A stretch of 64,000 nt of DNA from Paraburkholderia sp041321145 (GCF_041321145.1 NZ_JBGGWA010000005.1:1-64000); one strand, 5' to 3'; counted from the stretch's first letter, positions 8,346-17,738 are shown. Numbers and translations: made by a program. Notes: generated by a model not told the origin, from the sequence alone.

Positions 8346-8444
8346 CCATTGTCGGCGGGTAAAGGCTAAAAGTAAAGTCGTCTTTTTTGCGGGTATTCCC
8401 CCATGCACAGTGCTCTGGATTTGGATATTCTTCATCCATCGCTT

Positions 8445-8460
8445 GCGAGCGCTCGCTCTC
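8445..8460. promoter_or_regulatory. Palindromic operator candidate 2
   Basis: GCGAG-CGCTCG-CTCTC, one mismatch from GCGAG-N6-CTCGC. The inner core GAGCG-CT-CGCTC (8447-8458) is a perfect inverted repeat with the same two-base spacer as candidate 1. It lies about 130 bases upstream of the CoA-ligase start. Confidence 0.55.
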
Positions 8461-8586
8461 ATTTTCCCGGTATCGAGCCTCTGGTACAGATCGGGAAAAA
8501 CGTGGATCGTGAACAATAGGGTCACGCCCATGGCCTCGGGCACTTGGGTATCGCCAACGATCGTCCTGTCAACCCTGGAACATCAG

Positions 8587-10179
8587 ATGAGCCTCAGATA
8601 CGAGTTCGACTACCTCTGCAGTGATGCGATTTCCCACAATGCGCGAGTATTTGCCAATTCCATTGCTGTCGTGTGCGGGGAGGAGCGCCTGACCTGGCGC
8701 GAACTCGATACCCGCACCAATCAGGTTGCCAATGCCATCCGGGCGCTGGGTTTCGACAAGGGCGACAAGATCGCGCTCTTCATGCCCAATTCACTGGCCC
8801 TATTCGAGCTTTTCTGGGGCGTGGTGAAAGCCGGCTGCGTGGTCGTGTGCCTGAATACGATGCTCGAAGGCTCGGCCCTCGCGCGCATCACGAACTCATC
8901 GGACGCCCAGGCAATGTTTGCTGGCGGCAGCGCCCGGACGCTTGTCGATGAGGTGCGCGACAGGCTCGAAGGCATCGCGCCAGAACATTTCTACAGCGTC
9001 GATTCGCCAGGCGAAGGATGGACCAGTGCGCAGACGCTGTTCTGTGCGGCGCCTTCCACGCCCCCGCAGGTCTCGATCCTGCCTTCCGATTCAATGACCA
9101 TCATCTATTCCTCTGGAACTACCGGGGTTCCCAAGGGCATCGAGCACACACACTTCGGACGGCTGAATTACCCGCACGGATTCGCCATGGGCCTCGCGAT
9201 CAACCGTTACTCGGTGGCCATCTGTGCGACGCCGATCTACGCGTCGGGTACATGGATCACCATGTTTCCGACCATGTATCGAGGCGGTACCGTCGTTCTG
9301 CTGCCGCAATACTCGCCAGAGGCCTTCATCGATGCAGTCCAGCGGGAACGCGGCACGCATAGTTTCCTGGTCCCCACGCAGTACATAGGATTGTTGCAGC
9401 AACCGTTGCAGAACTATGACCTCAGCTCGCTCAAGGCACTGGTAACTGCCGGTCAATCGCTGCTGCCCGCGACTTATGCGGCCCTCCTCAGAGCCTTCCC
9501 CCATGCTGGCATCTACGAGGTCTACGGGATGACCGAGGGCTTCTCGACACTTGCCATCCCGGAGGACGTAGCGCGCGGCAAGGTCGGCTCGGTCGGCAAG
9601 CCATCTTTTCTCGACGACGTACGCATCATCGACGAACAGGGCCGCGAGTTGCCGCCTGGAGAGACCGGCGAGATCGTTGCATATGGGCCCGGGATGATGA
9701 AGGGGTACTACAACCGCCCGGACATGACCGAGGCGGCGACCTGGATCAGCCCTGCCGGCCGCACCTACATGCGCAGCGGCGATCTGGGCCAATTGGACGA
9801 GGACGGCTTCCTGTATGTCAACGGCCGGCTCAAGGACATGATCAAGTCGGGCGGTATCAACGTCTATGCAGCCGACCTGGAACAGGTCGTGATAGAGCAT
9901 CCGGCCGTGCATGAAGTCGCGGTAATCGGTGTACCTCACGAGAAGTGGAGTGAGACACCCGTCGCCGTGGTGTTGCTCAAGACAGGTGCGAGCGCGGAGC
10001 CCGAAGCGCTGATGCGCTGGGTGAACGAGCGGCTCTCGAAGTACCAGCGACTCAGCCGGGTCCTGATCCGCGACGAGCTGCCCCGCGCTATCTACGGAAA
10101 GGTACAGAAGCAGGTCCTTCGGGAACAGGTGCTGGTCCTGCTGGGATCTGGCACGTCGGAGAAGGTGGAACCGCAATGA
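8587..10179 (+). CDS. AMP-dependent acyl-CoA ligase (fatty/aryl-acid-CoA synthetase)
   Basis: 530 residues from the ATG at 8587, which fits family length and begins just before the conserved N-terminus (DAISHNARVFANSIAVVCGE); upstream ATGs would add an unrelated leader running over the operator. Motifs are the ATP/AMP signature YSSGTTGVPKG (about residue 174), YEVYGMTEGF, the hinge SGDLGQLDEDGFLYVNGRLKD, and the A10 lysine in AIYGKVQK. It activates a carboxylic acid to acyl-AMP and then to the CoA ester. As first gene of the rightward operon it probably performs the entry step for the island's substrate or for a ring-opened hydroxy acid. LvaE plays this part in the levulinate pathway. Substrate unknown. 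Confidence 0.9.
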   Translation: MSLRYEFDYLCSDAISHNARVFANSIAVVCGEERLTWRELDTRTNQVANAIRALGFDKGDKIALFMPNSLALFELFWGVVKAGCVVVCLNTMLEGSALARITNSSDAQAMFAGGSARTLVDEVRDRLEGIAPEHFYSVDSPGEGWTSAQTLFCAAPSTPPQVSILPSDSMTIIYSSGTTGVPKGIEHTHFGRLNYPHGFAMGLAINRYSVAICATPIYASGTWITMFPTMYRGGTVVLLPQYSPEAFIDAVQRERGTHSFLVPTQYIGLLQQPLQNYDLSSLKALVTAGQSLLPATYAALLRAFPHAGIYEVYGMTEGFSTLAIPEDVARGKVGSVGKPSFLDDVRIIDEQGRELPPGETGEIVAYGPGMMKGYYNRPDMTEAATWISPAGRTYMRSGDLGQLDEDGFLYVNGRLKDMIKSGGINVYAADLEQVVIEHPAVHEVAVIGVPHEKWSETPVAVVLLKTGASAEPEALMRWVNERLSKYQRLSRVLIRDELPRAIYGKVQKQVLREQVLVLLGSGTSEKVEPQ

Positions 10180-10351
10180 TCCGTCCAGCGTCAGTCAGTC
10201 GGGCAATGCAGCGCCTCGCCGGCGCGCTCATCTCCGCGCCGCAAGCCCATCAGCAGGACGTATGGACCAAGGCACTGCTCGCGAGGTGCACCGCCGCTGC
10301 GCCGGTAGCGCCGGCCGTTCAAACCCGTTGTTTCATCTGAGCTCAAACCCG

Positions 10352-11485
10352 ATGAGTCCTCCCCTCCCCAACGACGCACATTTCGACGAGCAGTTTCCGC
10401 TGTCGGCAATGGACGACTTCATGGTCCACCAGACACCGGATCCGGTGCGCGTGGTCTGGTCCACCGATCCGCGCTTCTTCGAGCGCTACTGGTGCGTACT
10501 GCACGACAACACTGGCGAGCTGATGATCGCGCTGGGCGGCAGCTTTTACCCCAACCTGGACCGCGCCGAAGCCTACGCAATCGTCACCCACCGCGGCAAG
10601 CAACGCTCGGTACGTGCCTGGCGCCACCTGGGCGCCGACCGGACCAACCTGCATACCGGGCCGCTACGGCATGAGATTGTACGCGGCATGCGCGAATGGC
10701 GGTTCGTGCTCGCCGGGAACGAATGGGACATCGCCTTCGACCTGCAATGGCTTGACACCAAGCGTCAGATCTACAGCGCGGCCTACGCGTCGCTGGGCGC
10801 CCGTTCTGCACCGCAGGGCCGGCAACGCGACGTCACCGCTGGCTTCGAAGGCTTCGGCATTGCCGGGGGCGAGGTACGGGTAGCCGGTCAGACGCTGCGC
10901 TTTGAACCGGGCGAACTTCGCGGTACGCGCGATCGCCACTGGGGCATCGGGCGCGGCGTCGGCGGACCGGCCCTGCAATTTGGCGGTCCGAAGAAGGCTG
11001 GCTGGATTGGCGGCAACTGGATTTCATTCCCCCACCTGAGCATCTGGGGCAACACCGTACTCTACGACTACGGTGACGCACGCGCCGGTATGGGCAAGGT
11101 ACGCCATGTGCAGCGGCGCTGGCGCTTCGAGCCTGAGACACACATCTTCCTCGAGGGCGAATCCGATTACACGCTCGACACAGGGGAAGTGAAACACGTT
11201 CGCTTCCGGCACCTCGGTCAGCAGACGGCTTACATGCGCTGCGGGATGTATGGCGGCACGCCAGACAAGCAGATACACCACGGCATGGAGGTGCCCGACG
11301 GCACCGTGGAAGGTGACTGCTACGACCTCACTGACCCGGCGGTACGGACTCTCCTGTCTGGCCTGAACGAACATCATTGCGAGATTGAATGCGACGGCCA
11401 TATCACCACCGGAATACTCCAACCGCTTGAGCCTGATGCCTACCAGGCCTGCGCCGAAGGCAAGCCTGGCTGGAGCCTGCTATGA
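10352..11485 (+). CDS. Conserved hypothetical protein, possibly lipocalin-like (CrtC/AttH-type)
   Basis: 377 residues from the ATG at 10352; an upstream ATG at 10262 gives a low-complexity leader and is less likely. The protein is soluble, without signal peptide or membrane segments, and rich in beta-strand patterns with aromatic residues (DRHWGIGRGVGGP, GGNWISFPHLSIWGN). Such patterns recall carotenoid-hydratase/AttH-type lipocalin folds and the DUF7064/DUF7065 proteins found in acyl-CoA degradation clusters. No catalytic motif can be pointed to. It lies between the CoA ligase and the kinase gene, 30 bases from the latter, so it belongs to the operon and may bind or modify a hydrophobic intermediate. 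Function is unassigned. Confidence 0.75.
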   Translation: MSPPLPNDAHFDEQFPLSAMDDFMVHQTPDPVRVVWSTDPRFFERYWCVLHDNTGELMIALGGSFYPNLDRAEAYAIVTHRGKQRSVRAWRHLGADRTNLHTGPLRHEIVRGMREWRFVLAGNEWDIAFDLQWLDTKRQIYSAAYASLGARSAPQGRQRDVTAGFEGFGIAGGEVRVAGQTLRFEPGELRGTRDRHWGIGRGVGGPALQFGGPKKAGWIGGNWISFPHLSIWGNTVLYDYGDARAGMGKVRHVQRRWRFEPETHIFLEGESDYTLDTGEVKHVRFRHLGQQTAYMRCGMYGGTPDKQIHHGMEVPDGTVEGDCYDLTDPAVRTLLSGLNEHHCEIECDGHITTGILQPLEPDAYQACAEGKPGWSLL

Positions 11486-11515
11486 GTCGCGCGCCGATAT
11501 ACCGGAACCTGCCCC

Positions 11516-12571
11516 ATGAGTGATACCACTATTGTCAATACATCCGTTTCGCCGGATAGCAGCCTGGCCGCTCGCCTGGTACAACTAATCGGGCAAAGTC
11601 TGCCCGATGCCCGCGATGTCTCGGTCGAGAGTATCGCACCGATGTTCGGTGGAAACGCACGCAAGGCATGGTCCCTGGACCTGGTCTTTCAGCTCGACGG
11701 ATCGCCTCAGCGACTAGCCTGCGTGATGCTGAGCCAGGGAGCGGACCGGCAGATCGAGACCGACGTGGCGCAGGAATTCAGGGTGCTGCACGGCCTCAAC
11801 GGCAAGGGCACCCGCGCGCCTGCGGCCGTGGCCATGGATGCGCGTGGCGAGATTGTCGGCGCACCCACGATCGTGCTTGAACGTCTACCGGGCAAGGCCA
11901 GCGCTGTCGACTTCCTCAATTCGCCGGACCCCGCTGTAGCCCGGCGCCTGACCGAAGACCTGGCAAGCGTCGTGGCGGACCTGCATGCGGTCGACTGGAC
12001 GCCGGCCGCTTTCGATCCCGTTCTCGAAGGGCTGTCGCCACGCGAAGTAGCGCTCCGTCAGATTGTGCACTGGCATGACACCTTCCTGGCCCAGCGCCTG
12101 GAGCCGATGCCCGTCATGTCAGGCCTGTTCGGCTGGTTGTATCGCCACCTGCCCGAGCCACAGCGCATCTGCCTCGTCCATGGCGACCTGCGGCCCGGCA
12201 ATTTCCTCTACGAAGGGGATCGCGTGAGCGGCCTGCTCGACTGGGAAATGGCACATCTTGGCGACCCGGTCGAGGACCTTGCCTGGATCTACCGGCCGCT
12301 TTGGAGTCCAGAGCGCTTCGTACCGCTACGTGAGTTCGTACAGCGTTATGCGGAGTTGGGCGGACGTGAGATCGCGTGGTCCGACATTCTCTACTACAGG
12401 GTGTTCAACGAATTGAAGTTCGCCGTCATTTCTCTTACGGCGGCTCGTGCCTTCATTACTTCGGGTACGCCAAACATGCGCCATGCGGATCGGGCCGCAA
12501 CCGTGCCGCCCGGCCTGAAACGCTGCCTCGCCTGGGTTGAACTACATAGCAAGGAGACCAGCCGTGTTTAA
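11516..12571 (+). CDS. APH-type phosphotransferase (ACAD10/LvaA-like acyl-CoA kinase)
   Basis: 351 residues with a protein-kinase-like aminoglycoside-phosphotransferase fold. The catalytic loop is HGDLRPGNFL (Brenner-type motif, Asp and Asn) and the metal site is LLDWEMAHLGDPVEDLAW. Relatives beside acyl-CoA dehydrogenases are not resistance genes: LvaA of Pseudomonas putida phosphorylates 4-hydroxyvaleryl-CoA so that the hydroxyl can be eliminated, and mammalian ACAD10/11 carry the same domain. Here the next gene overlaps by eight bases and is a small protein, as lvaB follows lvaA. I infer phosphorylation of a gamma- or other hydroxyacyl-CoA. Direct evidence for the substrate is lacking. Confidence 0.85.
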   Translation: MSDTTIVNTSVSPDSSLAARLVQLIGQSLPDARDVSVESIAPMFGGNARKAWSLDLVFQLDGSPQRLACVMLSQGADRQIETDVAQEFRVLHGLNGKGTRAPAAVAMDARGEIVGAPTIVLERLPGKASAVDFLNSPDPAVARRLTEDLASVVADLHAVDWTPAAFDPVLEGLSPREVALRQIVHWHDTFLAQRLEPMPVMSGLFGWLYRHLPEPQRICLVHGDLRPGNFLYEGDRVSGLLDWEMAHLGDPVEDLAWIYRPLWSPERFVPLREFVQRYAELGGREIAWSDILYYRVFNELKFAVISLTAARAFITSGTPNMRHADRAATVPPGLKRCLAWVELHSKETSRV

Positions 12572-13079
12572 GCCCACCGTAGGGGAGTTGCTGGCCGGGA
12601 TGGCCGACGGGCTGCGGCAGTCTGTACTGCCTGCCGTAACGGGCGGGGCAGCACAGCGGCAGTTAAAGGCGACGCTGCACGCGCTGGGGCGCCTGCAGCG
12701 CTCCTGGGACCGCTGGCCTGCATACCTCGCCGAAGATAACGCGGATGTGCGCCGGACCCTCGAGTCGGTACTGCCCGATCTGCAGGCCGCTGCGCCGGGT
12801 TCCGTGGCTTCGCTTCAGGCGATCGCCCGGCGGCTCGAAGCCCCGGCACCGGATCCGGGGGTTCAGGTGCCCGGCGTCAACGACCCCGGACTGGCCGCTG
12901 CGTGCGTACTGAACGAAGCGCTACACGCCAATCTTGCTGCGCTCGAAGAATGGCTGCGCCCCCCCGGACAGAACGCACTGGCAGAGCGCGAGCACGCGTT
13001 GCAAATGCTGAGGGAATTGTATGGCCGCATGGCCGAACGCGAATTGCAGGCCTGGGCCGTGCAATCCGAAGAAGATTAA
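12564..13079 (+). CDS. Small helical partner protein of the kinase (DUF6285/LvaB-like)
   Basis: 171 residues. The GTG at 12564 is preferred because AAGGAG lies seven bases upstream; it overlaps the kinase stop by eight bases, implying translational coupling. The protein looks all-helical and soluble (PTVGELLAGMADGLRQSVLP, then several leucine-rich helices), with a proline-rich loop in the middle. Small proteins of this type, often labelled DUF6285, accompany APH-type kinases in acyl-CoA clusters, and LvaB is required by LvaA in the levulinate pathway. Assignment rests mainly on position and general helical pattern; sequence relation to LvaB itself is unproven and this protein is longer. Confidence 0.65.
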   Translation: MFKPTVGELLAGMADGLRQSVLPAVTGGAAQRQLKATLHALGRLQRSWDRWPAYLAEDNADVRRTLESVLPDLQAAAPGSVASLQAIARRLEAPAPDPGVQVPGVNDPGLAAACVLNEALHANLAALEEWLRPPGQNALAEREHALQMLRELYGRMAERELQAWAVQSEED

Positions 13080-13096
13080 GCGCAGGAGAATATGAG

Positions 13097-14251
13097 ATGG
13101 CCGGACCATTGGCTGGAGTGAAAGTCGTCGAGATGGTGGGCATCGGCCCCGGGCCCTTCTGCGCCATGATGCTGGCCGACATGGGCGCAGAGGTGATCCG
13201 GGTCGATCAGCCCCGTCGCGGGCCCCTGCCCGATCCGTACAGCGCGCTGAACACGCGCTTCGACGTGCAGGCCCGCAATCGCCGCTCGATAGCGGTGAAT
13301 CTCAAGCGACCCGAAGGCGTCGCAACGGTGCTAAGCCTCATCGCACACGCGGATGCCCTGATTGAAGGTTTCCGCCCGGGCGTGATGGAACGCCTGGGTC
13401 TGGGCCCCGAGGCCTGCCTTGAACAGAACCCACGTCTTGTCTATGGCCGCATGACAGGCTGGGGACAGGACGGTCCGCTCGCCCAGGTCGCGGGCCACGA
13501 TATCAATTACATCGCGCTCACCGGTGTCCTTGCGGCGCTCGGCGATCCGCGCTGCCCGCCCGCACCACCTCTGAACCTTGTAGGCGACCTGGGGGGTGGC
13601 GGCATGTTGCTCGCCTTCGGCCTTGTGTGCGCACTGCTGGAAGCACGGCGCTCAGGCAAAGGCCAAGTGGTCGATGCAGCGATGACAGACGGCAGTGCGT
13701 TGCTGATGAGCATGTTCTACGGTCTGCGAGCCGCAGGACAGTGGCAGGACCAGCGTGGGGTCAATCTGCTCGACGGCGGCGCACATTTTTATGGGACCTT
13801 CACCTGCGCGGACGGACGGCATGTCGCCATCGGCCCCCTCGAGCCACCGTTCTACACGCAACTGCTGGACTTGTGCGGCCTGAGCGATCCGGCGCTCCAG
13901 ATGCAGATGGATCCGATCCAATGGCCGCAACTGCGCGCGACGCTGGCCGAGGTCTTCAGGACGCGTACGCGCGACGAGTGGTGCAGGCTGCTTGAGGGCA
14001 CCGACGCCTGCTTTGCCCCGGTGCTCCAGATGGAGGAAGCCCCGCATCACCCCCACAACGTTGCGCGCAGGACGTTCATTGAAGTCGACGGCGTGATCCA
14101 GCCAGCGCCAGCACCGCGTTTCAGTCGCACGCCTTCATCCGCGCCCACCCGACCGCCCTCGGTGGGTGAGCACAGCCGTGAAATCCTGCGCGACTGGGGC
14201 TTCGGTGCCGATGCCGTCGATGCGCTCTTTAACAGCGGCTCGGTCTGCTAG
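13097..14251 (+). CDS. CaiB/BaiF family protein, alpha-methylacyl-CoA racemase-like
   Basis: 384 residues from the ATG at 13097, preceded by AGGAGA. The N-terminus GVKVVEMVGIGPGPFCAMML and ADMGAEVIRVDQPRRG are family marks; GHDINYIALTG matches the AMACR signature, whose His and later Asp act as the acid/base pair. AMACR-type enzymes interconvert R and S 2-methylacyl-CoA esters, allowing beta-oxidation of methyl-branched chains. Its presence between the kinase and thiolase genes suggests that the substrate carries a methyl branch next to the thioester. A CoA-transferase role is the alternative, but the GHDINY pattern favours racemase. Confidence 0.85.
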   Translation: MAGPLAGVKVVEMVGIGPGPFCAMMLADMGAEVIRVDQPRRGPLPDPYSALNTRFDVQARNRRSIAVNLKRPEGVATVLSLIAHADALIEGFRPGVMERLGLGPEACLEQNPRLVYGRMTGWGQDGPLAQVAGHDINYIALTGVLAALGDPRCPPAPPLNLVGDLGGGGMLLAFGLVCALLEARRSGKGQVVDAAMTDGSALLMSMFYGLRAAGQWQDQRGVNLLDGGAHFYGTFTCADGRHVAIGPLEPPFYTQLLDLCGLSDPALQMQMDPIQWPQLRATLAEVFRTRTRDEWCRLLEGTDACFAPVLQMEEAPHHPHNVARRTFIEVDGVIQPAPAPRFSRTPSSAPTRPPSVGEHSREILRDWGFGADAVDALFNSGSVC

Positions 14252-14321
14252 CCCATCGCGCCCCGGCCGCCTTAACCGTCAAACCATCATCCAGAGCACC
14301 GAACCAGAGAGGTTCCTTCCC

Positions 14322-15530
14322 ATGTCTTCACCATTCATCTACGACCATGTGCGCACGCCTCGCGGCCGCGGCAAACCCGACGGAGCACTGCATGAAGCGA
14401 CCTCCGTCCATCTGGCAGCCACGGTGCTGTCTGCGCTGCGCGAGCGCAACGGCCTTGATACCCGCCAGGTCGAGGATATCGTCTTCGGCGTGGTGGCCCC
14501 GGTTGGGGAGCAGGGCCAATGCCTGCCACGCGTCGCGGCGCTACAGGCTGGCTATACGCAGGAGGCGGCGGGCGTGCAGATCAACCGGTTCTGCGGCTCG
14601 GGACTGGAAGCCTGCAACATGGCCGCGTCCAAGGTACATGCCGGCGCAGAAGGTTTCGTCATCGGCGGCGGCGCGGAATCGATGTCCCGCGTGCCCATGT
14701 TTTCCGACGGTGGCGCCTGGAGTGTCGATCCTGTCACCGCTTTTGCCTCCAACTTCATTCCCCAGGGGATCAGCGCAGATCTGCTCGCGACGATGTGGAA
14801 TTACAGCCGCGACGACGTGGACGGTTTCGCCGTGCGCAGCCACCGGCTGGCTGCACAGGCGTGGGCCGAAGGACGCTTCGACCGCTCGGTCGTGCCGGTC
14901 AGAGGCGTCCTGAACGAGGTACTGCTGGCGAAAGACGAAACTGTGCGCCCCAATTGCACGCCTGCCGACCTCGCCGGGCTCAAGCCCTCCTTCGCCGAAC
15001 TGGGGCGCAAGGGCGGCTTCGACGCATTGGCCATCCAGCGCTATCCCACCATCGAGACTATCCGCCACGTCCATCATGCCGGCAACTCGTCGGGCATCGT
15101 CGACGGCGCCTGCGCCGTGCTCATCGGCTCTGAAGCTGCGGGCCGCGCCGCTGGCCTGACGCCGCGCGCCCGCATCCGGTCCTTCGCCGAAATCGGCTCG
15201 GAGCCGACCATCATGCTCACCGCGCCTTCTTTCGCCGCCGAACGCGCGCTCAGGCGAGCAGGTATGTCCGCGTCCGACATCGACCTTTACGAAATCAACG
15301 AGGCCTTCGCCGCCGTCGCCCTGCGCTTCATCGATGCACTGGGTCTGGATGAAGGCAAAGTCAACGTCAACGGCGGCGCCATCGCGATGGGCCATCCGCT
15401 CGGCGCTACCGGCGCGATGATCCTCGGTACCGCACTGGACGAACTGGAGCGCACCGGCAAGGGCACGGCCCTGGTCACGCTGTGCATCGGCGCCGGCATG
15501 GGCGTGGCAACCATCATTGAGCGCATCTGA
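14322..15530 (+). CDS. Acetyl-CoA acyltransferase (thiolase)
   Basis: 402 residues from the ATG at 14322 with GAGAGG upstream; an upstream in-frame start would give a junk leader overlapping the previous gene. Thiolase marks are the nucleophilic Cys in NRFCGSGLEA (about residue 90), GGGAESMSRVP, the His in GGAIAMGHPLGATGA, and the second Cys in TLCIGAGMG. The length and N-terminal RTPRGRGKPDGAL match degradative FadA/AtoB-type thiolases rather than sterol-carrier types. It cleaves 3-ketoacyl-CoA with CoA. It stands just before the FadB-like fusion gene, giving a FadA-FadB pair. Confidence 0.92.
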   Translation: MSSPFIYDHVRTPRGRGKPDGALHEATSVHLAATVLSALRERNGLDTRQVEDIVFGVVAPVGEQGQCLPRVAALQAGYTQEAAGVQINRFCGSGLEACNMAASKVHAGAEGFVIGGGAESMSRVPMFSDGGAWSVDPVTAFASNFIPQGISADLLATMWNYSRDDVDGFAVRSHRLAAQAWAEGRFDRSVVPVRGVLNEVLLAKDETVRPNCTPADLAGLKPSFAELGRKGGFDALAIQRYPTIETIRHVHHAGNSSGIVDGACAVLIGSEAAGRAAGLTPRARIRSFAEIGSEPTIMLTAPSFAAERALRRAGMSASDIDLYEINEAFAAVALRFIDALGLDEGKVNVNGGAIAMGHPLGATGAMILGTALDELERTGKGTALVTLCIGAGMGVATIIERI

Positions 15531-15562
15531 CGCGCGCGACACAACACAGGAATCCTCTGACC

Positions 15563-17707
15563 ATGGTCAACACCCATACCGAAGGCCCGATCGGCCATCT
15601 CGTCATCGACGTCCCCGGGCGTTCGATGAACGTCCTCGACCCCGAACTGGCACACGCGCTCGATCAGGCACTGACGAGGCTGGTTGACGACGAAGCCGTG
15701 CAGGGCATTGTCATCAGTTCCGGCAAGGCCAGCTTCGTCGCTGGCGCCGACCTCGCGCGCATGAGCGACTTCGTCAAACCCGGCGTCGGCCAGGCGGACG
15801 CGTTGGGCCTGATCGGCCTCTACAACCGGCTGCTGCGCCGCATCGAGACGTGCGGCAAACCGGTGGTCGCCGCGGCCAGCGGCACAGCGCTGGGCGGAGG
15901 CCTGGAGCTGATGCTGTGTACCCACTACCGCATCGCCACGGACGATCCCAAGGCCCGCTTCGGCCTGCCAGAGGTGGGATTGGGCCTGCTGCCCGGCGCT
16001 GGCGGCACTCAACGCCTGCCTCGCCTGATCGGTATTGCCGCCAGCCTTCCACTATTGACCCAAGGCACCTCACTGGATGCCAACACGGCGCTCAAGCTCG
16101 GCATCCTGAACGAGGTCGTGCCGGCTGGCGAGCTCATGCAGGCAGCCAGCCGCGCGCTGCTCGAAGGCCGCGTCAAGGCCATCGCGCCCTGGGACGAAAA
16201 AGGTTTCAGGCTGCCCGGCGGCGATGCATACAGCCGCGTGAACAGCGATGCGTTAATCGCCGCGAATGCGTCGGTGCACGCCGCCACGAAAGGCAACTAT
16301 CCGGCTCCCCAGGCCATTCTGCGGGCCGTCTACGAAGGCACCAGACTGCCGATCGACAAGGGCCTCAAACTGGAACAGCAACTGTTCGTGACCCTCGTCC
16401 AGGGCCCGGTGGCACAGAACATGGTCCGCACCCTGTTCTTCGCGAAGCAGGCCGCCGACAAGCTGTCCCGCCGTCCCGCCGGCATCGCCAAGCAGTCCGT
16501 GCGTCGCCTTGGCATCGTGGGTGCCGGCTTCATGGGCGCGGGCATCGCCCAGGTTTCAGCCGCGGCCGGCATCGACGTCGTCCTGCTTGACCGCGACCTC
16601 GCAACCGCCGGGCGCGGCCGCGACAGCATTGCCAAAGCCCTGCAGGCCGACGTGGACAAGGGCCGGGTTCGCGAAGCCGTGCGCGATCAGATCCTCAGCC
16701 GCATCGAGGTAGCGGCGGACCATTCCGCTTTCGGGAACTGTGATCTGGTCATCGAAGCGGTGCTCGAGGACTTCGGAGTCAAGGCATCGGTCACCCGTGC
16801 CACTGAAGCGGCATTGCCTGCGCACGCCATCTTCGCGAGCAATACGTCCGCGCTGCCTATCAGCGAACTGGCCAACGCCAGCGTGCGTCCGCAGAACTTC
16901 ATTGGCCTGCATTTCTTCTCGCCCGTCAGCCGCATGACTCTGGTGGAGGTCATCGTCGGCTCGGCCACATCTGACGAGACACTCGCCCGCTCGCTGGATT
17001 ACATCCAGCAGATTCACAAGACGCCGATCGTTGTGCGCGATGGATACGGCTTCTATACGACCCGCTGCGTTGAAGCGTACATCCGCGAAGGTGTACGTCT
17101 GCTCGCCGACGGAGTAAGCCCGGTCGTGATTGAGAACGCCGGCACGGCACTGGGCATGCCGGTGGGTCCGCTGACGCTGGCCGACGAAGTCGGCATCGAT
17201 GTACTGCACCACATTGTCAGTCTGTTTCGCGACCGCGAGCACGGTCGCTGGGCCGACGACAAGCACGGCGCTGGCAACGTGATCCTCGGCCGGCTCAAAC
17301 TGGCGGGGCGCTTCGGTCGCAAGGCCGGGCGCGGCTTCTTCGCCTACCCGGCCGGCGAGCCCAGGCATCTCGACCTGGGCGACCTGGATCTACCCGTGGC
17401 AACAGAACAGCCAGAATTCGGCGAGGTCAAGGAGCGGTTGCTCTATGCCCAGGTGCTCGAAGCTGCGCGCTGCTGGGCTGATGGTGTAATCGACGATGCC
17501 CGGGAGGCCGACCTTGGCGCCTATCTGGGCTGGGCCTTTCCTTCATGGCTTGGCGGCCCGCTGGCCTTCATCGACACCGTCGGCATTGCTACCTTCGTGC
17601 AGCGCAGCGACGAACTGGTGGTCCGCTACGGCCCGCGCTTCGAGGTACCCGTACGCCTGCGCGAGGCGGCGGCCGGGGGCCAGCGCTTCCATGCGTTAGT
17701 CGCCTGA
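15563..17707 (+). CDS. FadB/FadJ-type bifunctional enoyl-CoA hydratase / 3-hydroxyacyl-CoA dehydrogenase
   Basis: 714 residues, the usual size of the fusion. The N-terminal crotonase domain (about 1-190) shows KASFVAGADL, GTALGGGLELML and LPEVGLGLLPGAGGTQRLP, with both expected catalytic acids. The NAD domain starts near residue 314 (RLGIVGAGFMGAGIAQVS), with the conserved IGLHFFSPVSRM, and is followed by the helical C-terminal domains (GFYTTRCVEAYIREG). It hydrates 2-enoyl-CoA and oxidises the 3-hydroxyacyl-CoA to the ketone for the preceding thiolase. Gaps of about 30 bases to both neighbours show it is in the operon. Confidence 0.93.
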   Translation: MVNTHTEGPIGHLVIDVPGRSMNVLDPELAHALDQALTRLVDDEAVQGIVISSGKASFVAGADLARMSDFVKPGVGQADALGLIGLYNRLLRRIETCGKPVVAAASGTALGGGLELMLCTHYRIATDDPKARFGLPEVGLGLLPGAGGTQRLPRLIGIAASLPLLTQGTSLDANTALKLGILNEVVPAGELMQAASRALLEGRVKAIAPWDEKGFRLPGGDAYSRVNSDALIAANASVHAATKGNYPAPQAILRAVYEGTRLPIDKGLKLEQQLFVTLVQGPVAQNMVRTLFFAKQAADKLSRRPAGIAKQSVRRLGIVGAGFMGAGIAQVSAAAGIDVVLLDRDLATAGRGRDSIAKALQADVDKGRVREAVRDQILSRIEVAADHSAFGNCDLVIEAVLEDFGVKASVTRATEAALPAHAIFASNTSALPISELANASVRPQNFIGLHFFSPVSRMTLVEVIVGSATSDETLARSLDYIQQIHKTPIVVRDGYGFYTTRCVEAYIREGVRLLADGVSPVVIENAGTALGMPVGPLTLADEVGIDVLHHIVSLFRDREHGRWADDKHGAGNVILGRLKLAGRFGRKAGRGFFAYPAGEPRHLDLGDLDLPVATEQPEFGEVKERLLYAQVLEAARCWADGVIDDAREADLGAYLGWAFPSWLGGPLAFIDTVGIATFVQRSDELVVRYGPRFEVPVRLREAAAGGQRFHALVA

Positions 17708-17738
17708 TGTCCGGAACCCTCATCGAGATCAGACAGCC

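Larger units (their letters stand above)
8247..8586. promoter_or_regulatory. Divergent control region of the P450 and CoA-ligase operons
   Basis: The 340-base spacer holds promoters for the leftward hydratase-SDR-reductase-P450 operon and the rightward CoA-ligase operon. Two copies of GAGCG-N2-CGCTC lie in it (8326-8337 and 8447-8458), placed so that one regulator could block both directions. I do not mark -35/-10 boxes because none is convincing by eye. Confidence 0.6.

Noticed and set aside
11516..12571. Aminoglycoside resistance gene
   Set aside because: The APH fold is present, but the operon with acyl-CoA genes and the overlapping small partner point to acyl-CoA metabolism.
14541..15542. 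333-residue frame on the minus strand opposite the thiolase gene
   Set aside because: Shadow of a GC-rich gene; translation has no domain, while the plus strand has all thiolase motifs.
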